From contig CALBEF010000047.1 of NCBI GenBank assembly GCA_937927775.1, forward strand, positions 1 through 61,335: 61,335 bases of DNA, in the 5' to 3' direction. Each line of letters begins with the position of its first letter. Positions within the stretch are counted from its first letter, which is position 1. The notes below the pieces were generated by a model. The model was given only the letters and a program-made list of their open reading frames with translations, was not told where the DNA came from and did not search any database. The position numbers and the translations under genes are program-made. Shown here piece by piece: positions 8,231 through 16,657 of this stretch. This DNA comes from an uncultured Anaerolineae bacterium (GTDB taxonomy: Bacteria; Chloroflexota; Anaerolineae; J036; Brachytrichaceae).

Positions 8231-9325
8231 ATGACAACCTCCCCCCCTTCGCAATCCCGCGCCGGGCAGCCGGCCCCAGCCATCCAACCCCCCCGGCGCA
8301 TCATCAACAGCGTGGCGCCCACGCGCATCTGCGACAACGGCGGCTGGACCGACACCTGGTTTGCCGGCCACGGCAAGATCTTCAACATCGGCGTGTATCC
8401 GTATGTCGAAGTTCAAATCGAAGTCTTTCCCGCCGACTCGCAGCCGGATCGCATCGTCGTGTATGCCGAGAACTATGACGAGCGTTTTGCCGTCGATCCG
8501 GTCAACGGCTGGCAGCATCACCCGCTCATCGAGGCGGCTATCGAGCGGATGCGCGTGCCGAAGGATATAGCCGTGCGCGTCACCATCTTCAGCGAGATGC
8601 CCGGCGGCGCGTCCACCGGCACGTCGGCGGCGGTGGCGGTGGCGCTGGTCGGCGCGCTCGACCAGTTGACCCCGGGTCGCCTCACCCCGCACGAAGTGGC
8701 CTATATCGCCCAGTCAATTGAAGTCGATATGCTCAAGCGCCAGTGCGGCATTCAGGATCAGTTGTGCGCCGCCTATGGCGGCATCAACTTCATCGACATG
8801 GCGCAATACCCCTGGGCCAGCGTGTCGCAGTTGTACGTGCCCAACGCCACGTGGTGGGAGCTGGAGCGCCGGCTGGCGTTGATTTTCCTCGGCCGCACGC
8901 ACGACTCGTCGCAGGTGCATGAGCGCGTGATCCGCGAGCTGGAGGATGCCGGCCCGAACAACAAGCGCATTCAGGCCCTGCGCGCCACCGCCGAGAAGTC
9001 GCGCGACGCTGTGTACGCCGGCGACTTCGCCGCGCTGGGCCAGGCCATGATCGAGAACACCGAAGCGCAGGCCAATCTCAACCCGGCCCTGGTCGGCGCC
9101 GACGCCCGCCGCGTCATCGAGATCGCGCGGGATTACGGCGCGATCGGCTGGAAGGTGAACGGCGCCGGCGGCGAAGGCGGCTCGGTCACCTTGCTGTGCG
9201 GCGGCCTGTCGCACGAGAAGCGCGCCATGATTCGCGCCGTCGAATCGGAAGGCGGCGGGTATCGCAACATTCCCGTGTACCTCAGCCGTTTCGGCCTGCG
9301 CGTCTGGGAACACGCCTGCTGCTGA
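8231..9325 (+). CDS. GHMP-family sugar kinase
   Basis: A 364-residue kinase of the galactokinase/homoserine/mevalonate/phosphomevalonate superfamily. The N-terminal substrate motif reads APTRICDNGGWTDTWFAGHG, the ATP-binding motif 2 is EMPGGASTGTSAAVAVAL (the family's PxxxGxGSSAA loop in variant form), and motif 3 near the C-terminus is KVNGAGGEGGSVTLL. The closest function by motif is a heptose 7-phosphate or fucose/arabinose-type sugar kinase, but the substrate is not decidable. GGAG lies before the ATG at 8231, and TACAAT at 8187 may be its -10 box. It stands alone on the plus strand next to a glycosyltransferase on the opposite strand, so sugar activation for glycan synthesis is one possibility. 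Confidence 0.82.
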   Translation: MTTSPPSQSRAGQPAPAIQPPRRIINSVAPTRICDNGGWTDTWFAGHGKIFNIGVYPYVEVQIEVFPADSQPDRIVVYAENYDERFAVDPVNGWQHHPLIEAAIERMRVPKDIAVRVTIFSEMPGGASTGTSAAVAVALVGALDQLTPGRLTPHEVAYIAQSIEVDMLKRQCGIQDQLCAAYGGINFIDMAQYPWASVSQLYVPNATWWELERRLALIFLGRTHDSSQVHERVIRELEDAGPNNKRIQALRATAEKSRDAVYAGDFAALGQAMIENTEAQANLNPALVGADARRVIEIARDYGAIGWKVNGAGGEGGSVTLLCGGLSHEKRAMIRAVESEGGGYRNIPVYLSRFGLRVWEHACC

Positions 9326-9378
9326 CTGGGATGCATCTGGCAATGAACCACGAAGCAATCCGGCGCACACAGGCGGCT

Positions 9379-10581
9379 TTATCTCTCCTGCTCTGCGCGC
9401 CCTTTGTTACTTTGCGCCGCATACCGCCCGATCGCGCTCTCAAAGACGCGCATCGTCTCGGCGGCAATGTGATCCCACGCAAACAGCCGGCTGACGCGCA
9501 GGCTGCCGGCTTGCAGGTTGCGCCGCAACGCCGCGTCGAGCAGCGCGCGCCGGATGGCTGCGGCCAGCGCCGGCGGGTCATCGGGTGGGACGAGCAGCGC
9601 ATTTGTCTCGTGTTGCAGTTCGGGCAGCGCCACGCGCGGGATTGTCGTCACGATGGCGCTGCCATGCGCCAGCGCGGCCATGAGCGTGCCCCGACGCCAT
9701 GAAGCCCCATCGCGGTAGGGCAGCGCAATGCAATCGCAGGCGGCGAACGCCGCGCTGACGTTGCGCGCGTCGAGGAAGCCGGTAGCGATGATGTGCGCCT
9801 GAACATCCAGCGCGCCGGCCAGTTCCATCAGCCAGCCGGCGTAACGCCGGTTGGTCGGGTCGCTATCGCCGGTCTGCCCGCCGATCAACACCAGCTTCAC
9901 GTCCAGCCCCTGCGCCCGCAGCTCGGCCAGCGCGCGGATGAGCGTTTCGCCGCCCTTGCTTTCATTCAGAAAGCCAAAGTAGCCGACTGTCAGCGCGTGA
10001 TCGGGCGCGCCATGTTGGCGCAGCCACGCGCCGCGATCGAACCCGTCGATCTGCGCCGGCGCGATGTTGCTGCCGATGGGGATGCGAAACACGCGCTTCA
10101 GGCCGGCCTGCCGCAGCGTATCTTCGTCTTCGGCGTTCGTGACGATGACGGCGCGCGCCCCCCGCGCCAGCGCAAGAATAGCCTGCCAGCGCAACGGGCC
10201 GGCTTTGGGGAACAGGTAGGGCACACGCAGATCGTGAAAGGTCACCACGACCGGCGCGCGACGCGACAGCACAGCCGGCAGCAGGTTGATGGCCGGGCGC
10301 ATCTGATAGGCGGCGGCCTGATATTGCGCGTTCAGCACGTCGGGCCGAATCTGGCGGGTGAAGCCGGCCACCTGGCCCCAGGCGCTCCAGCTCCAGCCTG
10401 CAACCAGGCGGTGAACCGACACGCCATCCAGCGATTCATGCGCCGGCGCGCCCGGCGCTGCGCGCGTCAGGACGTGGACTTCGTGGCCGGCGGCCTGACA
10501 CGCCCGCGCCAGTTCGCGCGTGAAATCCCCCAGTCCGCCCTGCAGGGGTTGAAACTCGCCGGCGATGAATGCAATCCGCAT
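9379..10581 (-). CDS. Family 4 glycosyltransferase
   Basis: A 400-residue GT-B glycosyltransferase. The N-terminal half has the glycine-rich acceptor loop FIAGEFQPLQGGLGDFTREL and HEVHVLTR. The C-terminal nucleotide-sugar domain contains VGYFGFLNESKGGETLIRAL, and ACDCIALPYRDGASWRRGTL replaces the usual P-x-x-E-x-F/P-G-x-x-x-L-E-A signature, with Arg-Arg-Gly where a Glu is usual. That makes the donor-ribose contact atypical. The protein is probably cytosolic or peripheral on the membrane, transferring a sugar to a lipid-linked or surface glycan. Repeat array R3 starts directly at the upstream edge of its start codon, leaving no recognisable Shine-Dalgarno sequence. Confidence 0.85.
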   Translation of the reverse strand: MRIAFIAGEFQPLQGGLGDFTRELARACQAAGHEVHVLTRAAPGAPAHESLDGVSVHRLVAGWSWSAWGQVAGFTRQIRPDVLNAQYQAAAYQMRPAINLLPAVLSRRAPVVVTFHDLRVPYLFPKAGPLRWQAILALARGARAVIVTNAEDEDTLRQAGLKRVFRIPIGSNIAPAQIDGFDRGAWLRQHGAPDHALTVGYFGFLNESKGGETLIRALAELRAQGLDVKLVLIGGQTGDSDPTNRRYAGWLMELAGALDVQAHIIATGFLDARNVSAAFAACDCIALPYRDGASWRRGTLMAALAHGSAIVTTIPRVALPELQHETNALLVPPDDPPALAAAIRRALLDAALRRNLQAGSLRVSRLFAWDHIAAETMRVFESAIGRYAAQSNKGRAEQER

Positions 10582-10637
10582 CAGAAGTCGTCAGTAACCG
10601 GTAGTCAGTAGTCAGTCGTCAGAAGCCAGTCGTCAGA
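10582..10637. repeat. 7-nt tandem array R3 (8 units)
   Basis: Eight heptamers in perfect phase (AGTCAGT, CGTCAGA and relatives such as AGCCAGT). The array starts at the base immediately upstream of the glycosyltransferase start codon (ATG ends its complement at 10581). Units occur in slightly different versions, with one divergent unit (AACCGGT) still in phase. Confidence 0.88.
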
Positions 10638-10697
10638 GAATGCGACAGGCAGCACACAACACACAAAACGCGGCGCGCGCCTTCAACCTTAAGAACC

Positions 10698-11450
10698 TTA
10701 AAAACATGAACACCCCAGCCAGATCAGAAACTCCTTGTTGCCGTCTGCGCCGAGGATGGGCGAATCAATCAGGCCGCGCCGTTGCCAGCCCTGCGCGGCG
10801 CAGAACGCGGTGATGTGGTCGATGACCTGCTGATGCGTTTGCGGATCGCGCACGATGCCACCCTTGCCCACCTTGTCGCGCCCGGCCTCGAACTGCGGCT
10901 TGATGAGCGCAATCACCGCGCCCCCATTTTCGCGCAGCCAGTCAAACACCCTGGGCAAAATCAGCGTCAGCGAGATGAACGACACATCAACTGCGACCAG
11001 TTGTGGCGTCTCAGGCAGCGCGTCGAGATAGCGCGCGTTGACCTGCTCCATGACGATGACGCGCGGATCGTTGCGCAGCTTCCAGTGCAGTTGATGCTGT
11101 CCCACGTCGATGGCGTAAACGCGCCGCGCGCCGCGCTGGAGCAGGCAGTCGGTGAATCCGCCGGTGCTGCTGCCCACATCGGCGCAGATCAGGCCGGCCG
11201 GGTCAATCTGAAAGCAATCCAGCGCCGCTTCGAGCTTGAAGCCGCCCCGCGACACGTACTTCGGCGGCGTCTGCACGACGATCTCGACATCGGGGGCGAA
11301 CAGTTTGGCCGGCGTCTCGACAACCTGCCCATTGACGCGCACCTCGCCGGCGCGGATCAGCCGTTGCGCCCAGTCGCGCGTGTCTGCCAGGCCGCGCGCC
11401 ACCAGCAGAACATCCAGCCGGTTTTTGGCCGGCGATGTCCTAGCGCCCAT
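10698..11450 (-). CDS. tlyA: TlyA-family 2'-O-methyltransferase (16S/23S rRNA cytidine)
   Basis: A 250-residue protein with an N-terminal S4 RNA-binding domain (RLDVLLVARGLADTRDWAQR, GEVRVNGQVV) and a C-terminal FtsJ-like SAM methyltransferase domain (ICADVGSSTGGFTDCLLQ). The catalytic K-D-K-E-type residues are plausible in KYVSRGGFKL, VAVDVSFISL, ALIKPQFE and ILGADGNKEFL. TlyA methylates ribosomal RNA cytidines and sets sensitivity to capreomycin-like antibiotics; the older label is hemolysin. Its start overlaps the end of the upstream phosphoesterase gene by 11 nt, indicating translational coupling. Confidence 0.9.
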   Translation of the reverse strand: MGARTSPAKNRLDVLLVARGLADTRDWAQRLIRAGEVRVNGQVVETPAKLFAPDVEIVVQTPPKYVSRGGFKLEAALDCFQIDPAGLICADVGSSTGGFTDCLLQRGARRVYAIDVGQHQLHWKLRNDPRVIVMEQVNARYLDALPETPQLVAVDVSFISLTLILPRVFDWLRENGGAVIALIKPQFEAGRDKVGKGGIVRDPQTHQQVIDHITAFCAAQGWQRRGLIDSPILGADGNKEFLIWLGCSCF

Positions 11451-12183
11451 ATTCCAGCCGGTCGATCAGGCGGGCCGGCATCCCGGCGGCGCGCATCTTT
11501 TCCTGGGTGTGCTGGATGGCGTACTCGGCGCGGTGCTGCGTCCATGTGCCGGCGGCGGTGTCGAGCAGCGCGTAAGCCGCGCGCGGGTCGCCGTCGCGCG
11601 GCTGGCCGACGCTGCCCGGATTGACAATGTAGCGCGAGTCTTTCCTGAACGCCAACTGAACGCTGGTCGAGGCAAACGCCACATGCACGTTGTGCGTGCG
11701 CCCATCCTTTACGAACATGACCGGCACGTGCGTGTGTCCGACCAGGCAGTAAGTCGTCTTGACAAAGCCGAAATTCTCCTCTGCCACGCTGACATCGGTG
11801 ACGTATTCCCAGATCGGCTCGCGCGGGCTGGCATGCACCAGGCTGAAGTCGCCGTGTTCGACGTGCTCGCAACGCGCGCGCAGGTAGTTCATGTTGCGCG
11901 GGGTCAGCGCCTCCTGCGTCCAGCGCACGACGAGGGCGGCGCTTTCATGAAACGTGCGCAGGTCGAGTTTGCCGATCACAGCCCAGTCGTGGTTGCCGGC
12001 CAGGCACACGTGCGGCAGCGTGCGCAGCAGGTCGATGCATTCATTCGGATCCGGGCCGTAGCCCACCACATCTCCCAGACACCACACGATGTCATAGTTG
12101 AGCTGGCGCGCCTGCGCGTCGCGCAGCACCGCTTCAAAGGCCGCCAGATTCGCGTGAATGTCCGAGACAACAAGACAACGCAT
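11440..12183 (-). CDS. Metallophosphoesterase (YfcE/MPE-like)
   Basis: A 247-residue calcineurin-like phosphoesterase. All five core motifs are visible: VSDIHANL, LGDVVGYGPDP, LAGNHDWAV, LVHASPREP and LVGHTHVPV, followed by NPGSVGQPRDGDPRAAYALL. These residues bind the two metal ions. Such proteins hydrolyse phosphodiesters, cyclic nucleotides or nucleotide-derived substrates; the natural substrate is unknown. The gene overlaps tlyA by 11 nt, so the two probably form an operon. Repeat array R4 begins at the base next to the start codon, so no separate ribosome binding site is seen and translation might be leaderless or use the array itself. Confidence 0.86.
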   Translation of the reverse strand: MRCLVVSDIHANLAAFEAVLRDAQARQLNYDIVWCLGDVVGYGPDPNECIDLLRTLPHVCLAGNHDWAVIGKLDLRTFHESAALVVRWTQEALTPRNMNYLRARCEHVEHGDFSLVHASPREPIWEYVTDVSVAEENFGFVKTTYCLVGHTHVPVMFVKDGRTHNVHVAFASTSVQLAFRKDSRYIVNPGSVGQPRDGDPRAAYALLDTAAGTWTQHRAEYAIQHTQEKMRAAGMPARLIDRLEYGR

Positions 12184-12253
12184 CTCAATTTTGGATTTTG
12201 GATTGAGAGATTGAGAGATTGACGATTGACAATTGACAATTGACGATTAGCGC
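12184..12253. repeat. 7-nt tandem array R4 (10 units)
   Basis: Ten phase-perfect heptamers immediately upstream of the phosphoesterase start codon. Units pass from TTTGGAT through TTGAGAG to ATTGACA / ATTGACG. It shares the TTGGATT type with array R13 and the ATTGACG type with R2. Confidence 0.88.
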
Positions 12254-12272
12254 GCGCGATTCCGCACTCACC

Positions 12273-12336
12273 ACTCAATGACTCAATCGCTCAATGACTC
12301 AATCACTCAATGACTCAATTATCCGATCACTCAATC
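12273..12336. repeat. 8-nt tandem array R5 (8 units), running into sufU
   Basis: Eight octamers of the form RCTCAATS (mostly ACTCAATG and ACTCAATC, one divergent ATCCGATC), so the period is 8 rather than 7. The array continues past the sufU stop codon (12331-12333), meaning its last unit and the following bases encode the final residues of SufU. It lies 20 nt from array R4. Confidence 0.88.
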
Positions 12337-12735
12337 GCTCGCGCGCTTCTGCTCTTGTTCGATCAAGTGGCGGTAGATGCCGGTTTTAAGCACTTTCAGC
12401 GACAGCGCCGCGCACTTGACGCGGTTGGGCGTCAGCGGCACGCCGATCAGATCGAGCACGTTCTGCGTTTCCAGCTTTTGCGCGTCGTCGATCGTTTTGC
12501 CGGCCACTTCCTCCAGCAGCATCGAGGCGGCCGCCTGACTGATGATGCAGCCGTCGCCGCTGAAGGCAATGTCGGCGATTTGCCGGCCGTCTTCCCCCAG
12601 TTGAACATCGATGCGAATCGTGTCGCCGCACAGGGGGTTGCTCTCCTCGTGCGAGATGTCGGCGTGTTCGAGCGTCCCGTGATGGCGCGGGTTCTCGTAA
12701 TGATCCAGCAGGTTGTCGCGGTACAGGTCTTCCAT
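12331..12735 (-). CDS. sufU: SufU-type Fe-S cluster assembly scaffold / sulfur acceptor
   Basis: A 134-residue NifU/IscU-fold protein. The conserved zinc/sulfur ligands are Cys36 in NPLCGD, Asp38, Cys63 in GDGCIISQAAAS and Cys108 in NRVKCAALSL. The spacing between the second and third Cys is larger than in IscU, which is the mark of SufU; SufU receives persulfide sulfur from SufS by zinc-ligand exchange. The gene follows sufS by 28 nt on the same strand, the standard pairing. The sufBCD scaffold genes are not in this window. The C-terminal residues are encoded by the edge of an octamer repeat array. Confidence 0.93.
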   Translation of the reverse strand: MEDLYRDNLLDHYENPRHHGTLEHADISHEESNPLCGDTIRIDVQLGEDGRQIADIAFSGDGCIISQAAASMLLEEVAGKTIDDAQKLETQNVLDLIGVPLTPNRVKCAALSLKVLKTGIYRHLIEQEQKRASD

Positions 12736-12763
12736 CGGGCAATTGACGATTGATGATGGGCGG

Positions 12764-13996
12764 TTACTTCCTGAGCGTTTTTTTGGCTTTGTAGATGCCG
12801 TCGATCAGGGCGTCGATCTCGCGCGCTTCGGTGTAGACGTAGAAGCTGGCGCGCGCGGTTGCGTTCACGCCCAACCGGATGTGCAGCGGCTGCGCGCAAT
12901 GATGGCCGGCGCGGATGGCAATCCCCTCGCGGTCCAGCAACGTAGCCAGGTCGTGCGGATGGATGCCGTTGAGGGCAAATGTGAGCACGCCACCCCGGAT
13001 GGCCGGGTCGGTCGGGCCGAAGATGCGCGCGCCCGGCACTTCGCTCATCCGGTCGAGGGCGTACTCGACGATAGCGCGCTCGTGCGCGCGCACCGCGTCC
13101 ATGCCGAGCGCGGATAGATAATCCACTGCCGCGCCGAGGCCAATCGCCTCCACGAATGAAGGCGTGCCGGCCTCGAACTTGAGCGGCGGGTCGTTCCAGG
13201 TGGCGCGCTCGAAGGTGACGCTGGTAATCATGTCGCCGCCGGTCAGGAAGGGCGGCATCGCTTCCAGCAGGTTGAGCTTGCCGTACAGCACGCCGACGCC
13301 GGTGGGGCCGAGCATCTTGTGGCCGGAGAATGCGTAGAAGTCGCAATCCATCTCCTGCACATTCACCGGCATGTGTGGAACGGCCTGGCTGCCATCGACC
13401 ACCACGATTGCGCCCACGGCGCGCGCCCGCGCGATGATCGGCCCGGGGTCGGTGATTGTCCCCAGCACGTTCGACACCTGGGCAAAGCTGACCAGTCGCG
13501 TCCTGGGCGTGATCAACTCGTCGAGCCTGCTCAGGTCCAGCGTTCCTTCGGCGGTGAGCGGAATGAACCTGAGCGCCAGACCGCGTTCTTTGGCCAGCAC
13601 CTGCCACGGCACAAAGTTGGCGTGATGCTCCAGTTCGGTGATGACGATCTCATCGCCGGGCTGGAGAAACGCCCGGCCATACGACCAGGCCACCAGATTG
13701 AGCGCCTCGGTGGCGTTGCGGGTAAAGACAATCGTCTCCGGCTGGGGCGCGCCGATGAACTGCGCGATTTTGGCGCGCGCCTGGTCATACAACGCTGTGC
13801 TGCCCTCGCTGAAGGTATACACGCCGCGATGCACATTGGCGTATGTCGTGCGCCACACACGCTGCATCGCTTCCAGCACGCGAACCGGCTTCTGAGAGGA
13901 GGCCGCGCTGTCCAGAAACACCACCGGCCTGCCGTTCACCAACTCTGACAGAATGGGAAAATCGAGCCGAATGCTCGCGGTGTCCAAAGTCTTCAC
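12764..13996 (-). CDS. sufS: Cysteine desulfurase SufS
   Basis: A 410-residue class V PLP aminotransferase-fold enzyme that removes sulfur from L-cysteine to form an enzyme persulfide for Fe-S cluster assembly. The Schiff-base lysine is Lys227 in YAFSGHKMLGPTGVG. The PLP-supporting segments TRNATEALNLVAWSYG, TELEHHANFVPWQ and VDGSQAVPHMP are present, and the persulfide Cys lies in IRAGHHCAQPLHIRLG about residue 366, the short-loop group II (SufS) form. It is upstream of sufU, its usual partner. Neither a sufBCD cluster nor an IscR-type regulator is next to it. Confidence 0.94.
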   Translation of the reverse strand: MKTLDTASIRLDFPILSELVNGRPVVFLDSAASSQKPVRVLEAMQRVWRTTYANVHRGVYTFSEGSTALYDQARAKIAQFIGAPQPETIVFTRNATEALNLVAWSYGRAFLQPGDEIVITELEHHANFVPWQVLAKERGLALRFIPLTAEGTLDLSRLDELITPRTRLVSFAQVSNVLGTITDPGPIIARARAVGAIVVVDGSQAVPHMPVNVQEMDCDFYAFSGHKMLGPTGVGVLYGKLNLLEAMPPFLTGGDMITSVTFERATWNDPPLKFEAGTPSFVEAIGLGAAVDYLSALGMDAVRAHERAIVEYALDRMSEVPGARIFGPTDPAIRGGVLTFALNGIHPHDLATLLDREGIAIRAGHHCAQPLHIRLGVNATARASFYVYTEAREIDALIDGIYKAKKTLRK

Positions 13997-14032
13997 GTAA
14001 ATCTTTTTCCTGCCCAGTTTGCTGCGCTGGCG

Positions 14033-14728
14033 TTATTCTGCGACTACGCGCATCTGAACTTCAATGACGCCGGCGCCGCCGCAATCTACACGCAGGCGCA
14101 TCATACCAGCCAGCTCATCGCGATCGACGGTCCAGATCCAGGCTGCGATGCCGTTTCTGCCGGCGGTCTGGGCCGGGGCGTCGGCGATAGGTTCGAGCGA
14201 AGGAACGCCGTCCTCGTCGCGCACGATCTGCGCGACGCAGCGCGCGCCTGGCTCGGTGTGTATCGTCAGCACTGCGGTCCCGCCGGCGAACACCTGCTCG
14301 GATAGCGTCTGCACCTCGATGCCGGATCCGCCGGTCTGCGCGGGCATCGTGTCGCCCGGCCCGGAGATGATGGGCGTCCGGCGCGGGCGCGGCGTGTCGG
14401 TCGGCGGATAGGTGGGCGTTGCGGCCAGCGCAGTGATGGTCGCAATCACGGATTGCGATGTCGCCTGGGTGTCCGGCGTTGGCGAGGGGCCGGGTGTGGG
14501 GGTCAGTGTGATCGTGGGTGTCATGCTTGGCGTGGGCGTGGGCGCCTCGGGCCTCGGTGTGGGCGTCGGCGGCTCGCGGGTCGGCGCGAGTTCCGGGGTA
14601 TCCACAGGCGACTGCAAGGGGCTGATGATTGCGCCACCTTGCGCCAAACCGATTGCCGCCAGCGCCACGAGCGTCAGCACAATGAGCACAACAGGATTGG
14701 CGCGGTTGCGACCAGGCTCAGCGTTCAT
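14033..14728 (-). CDS. Secreted or membrane-anchored Thr/Pro-rich protein of unknown function
   Basis: A 231-residue protein. A single N-terminal hydrophobic segment (VVLIVLTLVALAAIGLAQGG) is a signal anchor or signal peptide. Residues from roughly 45 to 125 are a low-complexity stretch built on TPTP and PTPT units, of the kind common in extracellular Chloroflexota proteins and probably O-glycosylated or extended. The C-terminal 95 residues (GTAVLTIHTEPGARCVAQIV onward) look like a beta-sandwich with two cysteines. No catalytic motif is recognised. It sits between sufS and the L25 gene with a terminator upstream, so it is probably expressed on its own. Confidence 0.7.
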   Translation of the reverse strand: MNAEPGRNRANPVVLIVLTLVALAAIGLAQGGAIISPLQSPVDTPELAPTREPPTPTPRPEAPTPTPSMTPTITLTPTPGPSPTPDTQATSQSVIATITALAATPTYPPTDTPRPRRTPIISGPGDTMPAQTGGSGIEVQTLSEQVFAGGTAVLTIHTEPGARCVAQIVRDEDGVPSLEPIADAPAQTAGRNGIAAWIWTVDRDELAGMMRLRVDCGGAGVIEVQMRVVAE

Positions 14729-14780
14729 GGTCGGCAGTGTAACCCACTTTTAAGGCCGGCAAACAGGCCGGTGTAAAAGT

Positions 14781-14820
14781 AAAGAGGCAGAAAGGCTGAC
14801 CAACGCCCTTCTGCCTCTTT
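14781..14820 (-). terminator. Rho-independent terminator of the L25 gene
   Basis: A perfect 12-bp stem, AAAGAGGCAGAA (14781-14792) with TTCTGCCTCTTT (14809-14820), encloses a 16-nt loop. On the minus strand the stem is followed by a T-rich run (CTCTTTACTTTTAC), the classic intrinsic terminator layout, 36 nt after the L25 stop codon. Confidence 0.85.
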
Positions 14821-14855
14821 CCCGGCCCTGACACAGCGCGGATCGTCGCAGGGCG

Positions 14856-15503
14856 CTATTCCTCGCCTTCCTCTTCTTCTTCCTTCTTGCCCTTCTCAAT
14901 GACCTCGACCTCACCGGCTTCGCCGGCGACCTCTTCGACCTTCTCCTCCACGAAGCGGGTCAATCGGATCACAACAGCGTCCGCGTCGTCCATGACCTCG
15001 ATGCCTTTGGGAATGGGCAAATCGCGCACGTAGATCGAATCATCAACCTTCAGGTTCGACACATCGACAGTGATGCGCTCGATGAGATCAGCCGGCAGAC
15101 AGCGAATGGCGACGGTGTTCATTTCCTGCAACAGCACGCCCAGGCCGCTCTTCATGTCCGGCGATTCGCCCACATATTCGATGGCGACATCGGCGTTGAT
15201 CTTGTCCGTCATGGACACCTGATAGAAATCGACGTGCTTGATGGCGCCCCGAATGGGGTCGCGCTGCACCTCGCGCGTGAGCACCATTTTGTTGTCGGCG
15301 CCGTCCACGTTCAGGGTGATGAGCCGGTTGCGGCCGGCTGTGCGCAGCACACTCAGCAGTTCCCTGGCCTCGACCTGGATGCAGAGCGGGTCCACACGCC
15401 GCCCGTACACGATGCCGGGAACCAGGCCGGCCCGGCGCAGCGCGCCCACGCCGCGTCGAACAGTCGCGCGAGTTTGCGCCTTGAGAGTAATCGTTTCTGC
15501 CAT
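14856..15503 (-). CDS. rplY: 50S ribosomal protein L25/general stress protein Ctc
   Basis: A 215-residue long-form L25 (TL5/Ctc). The N-terminal 5S-rRNA-binding domain shows LRRAGLVPGIVYG and NRLITLNVDG; the C-terminal domain follows with HVDFYQVSMTDKINADVAIE, LPADLIERITVDVSNL and RDLPIPKGIEVMDDADAVV. The tail is almost entirely Glu/Lys (KGKKEEEEEGEE), normal for this family. AAAGGAA sits 6 nt before the ATG at 15503. The gene is monocistronic by its terminator at 14781-14820. Confidence 0.94.
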   Translation of the reverse strand: MAETITLKAQTRATVRRGVGALRRAGLVPGIVYGRRVDPLCIQVEARELLSVLRTAGRNRLITLNVDGADNKMVLTREVQRDPIRGAIKHVDFYQVSMTDKINADVAIEYVGESPDMKSGLGVLLQEMNTVAIRCLPADLIERITVDVSNLKVDDSIYVRDLPIPKGIEVMDDADAVVIRLTRFVEEKVEEVAGEAGEVEVIEKGKKEEEEEGEE

Positions 15504-15660
15504 GTTTATTCCTTTCAATCGCCCATTGCGCGCTTGCGGGCGCCACAAGCGCCCGCTACCGCTACTCACGATTGAGCCTGAAAAAGAGTAATCCCGCTCC
15601 GGGCGCAGGCCCGGAAGCGGGCCGATTATACTCCAGCCGCCCGGCGTACAATCATGCCTC

Positions 15661-16140
15661 ATGGCTCGTCAGGTTTTCTTTGAGCGCGTCATGGCTTCAG
15701 GCGACACGTTGCAGGCGGCGATCAACTACGATGAGGCTGCCCTGGGGATATGCGCCGGCGCGGTCACGCCCTGGACGGTTGCAATCTCGGCGAATGGCGT
15801 GGACCTGGGCCGGCTGGTCGGGTATGAGGGCGACGCGCAGACGATTCTGAACATGCACCATCTCAAGCCCGACCTCAGCGCGAAACGCGGCTTCGAGATC
15901 ACCGTCTTTCGCGCGCGCGAGGATCTGCGCGCAGCCCGGCTCGACGCTCAGGTGTTTGCCGCCCTCGAACGCTGGCTGCTCAAACGCGGCTGGCGTGGCA
16001 GCATCGTCAAACTGCTGAAGCACACCGACCCGCAGCAGGTGGTTCCCGTGCGCGAGTTCTGGGTCAGGACGCTGGGGTTTGAGTTGATTCTGGCCGAGGA
16101 GGGCCGCTGGGACGAGCACGTGGTGAAACGCTGGCGCTGA
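15661..16140 (+). CDS. Small protein of unknown function, weakly GNAT-like
   Basis: A 159-residue soluble protein with no signal peptide. The central helix-rich part (AQVFAALERWLLKRGWRGSI) and the ending VREFWVRTLGFELILAEEG echo the last strands of GNAT acetyltransferases (the FWxxxGFE pattern), but no acetyl-CoA loop (Q/R-x-x-G-x-G/A) is visible. It is divergently oriented from the L25 gene and convergent with the next small gene. TTATAC at 15625-15632 could be a -10 box. Function unknown. Confidence 0.65.
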   Translation: MARQVFFERVMASGDTLQAAINYDEAALGICAGAVTPWTVAISANGVDLGRLVGYEGDAQTILNMHHLKPDLSAKRGFEITVFRAREDLRAARLDAQVFAALERWLLKRGWRGSIVKLLKHTDPQQVVPVREFWVRTLGFELILAEEGRWDEHVVKRWR

Positions 16141-16193
16141 CGCTGCACGGTTGGAGGCTGACCTCCCTGTCAGATTTGCGGGAGACTCAGCCC

Positions 16194-16589
16194 CTACTCT
16201 TCCAGGTCTTCCAGCGTCCTTCTGATAATCGGCCCGGCCACTTCAAACGGCGCCTCGATGGTCTGGGTGATTGCCCCGTCGCAGAGCATTTCGATGACTG
16301 CCAGCAGCCGCGTGCCCGGCTCGCGGCGCGGCAGGTGCAGCGTAGGGGCCGGCCGGCGTTCCAGCGTCCCCACCACCGAAACCATGCGCAGGATTTCGCC
16401 ATCCTCGGCCACAATGCTGATGTCCATGGCCGGAAACTGGCGAAAAGGCGTCAGCCCCAGTTCGACCGTGACGCGCGTGCCATCCGGCCACGGCATCACG
16501 CGGTAATCGGTCACACGCACAACGTCGGGCTGCCCCTGCCCGCCTGGCAGCTCGGATCGATCGTTAACCAGCTTCAGTTCTTCAGGCAT
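16194..16589 (-). CDS. Hypothetical beta-rich protein
   Basis: A 131-residue cytoplasmic protein. The composition (RVTVELGLTPFRQFPAMDISI, RMVSVVGTLERRPAPTLHL, TRLLAVIEMLC) predicts a small beta-sandwich. No catalytic or binding motif is recognised. Its promoter region is shared with the divergent cystathionine synthase gene, where GATTATAAT is a good -10 candidate. Coding bias resembles that of its neighbours, so it is likely a real gene. Confidence 0.65.
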   Translation of the reverse strand: MPEELKLVNDRSELPGGQGQPDVVRVTDYRVMPWPDGTRVTVELGLTPFRQFPAMDISIVAEDGEILRMVSVVGTLERRPAPTLHLPRREPGTRLLAVIEMLCDGAITQTIEAPFEVAGPIIRRTLEDLEE

Positions 16590-16657
16590 AGGCTGATTAT
16601 AATTGAAAAGATCGCCATCTGCTTTAATCGCATTCGATCACGAGTAAACTACCGCTC

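Noticed and set aside
16590-16657. SAM or cysteine riboswitch before the cystathionine enzyme
   Set aside because: The leader is only about 68 nt and lacks the conserved core and pairing pattern; it looks like a simple divergent promoter region.
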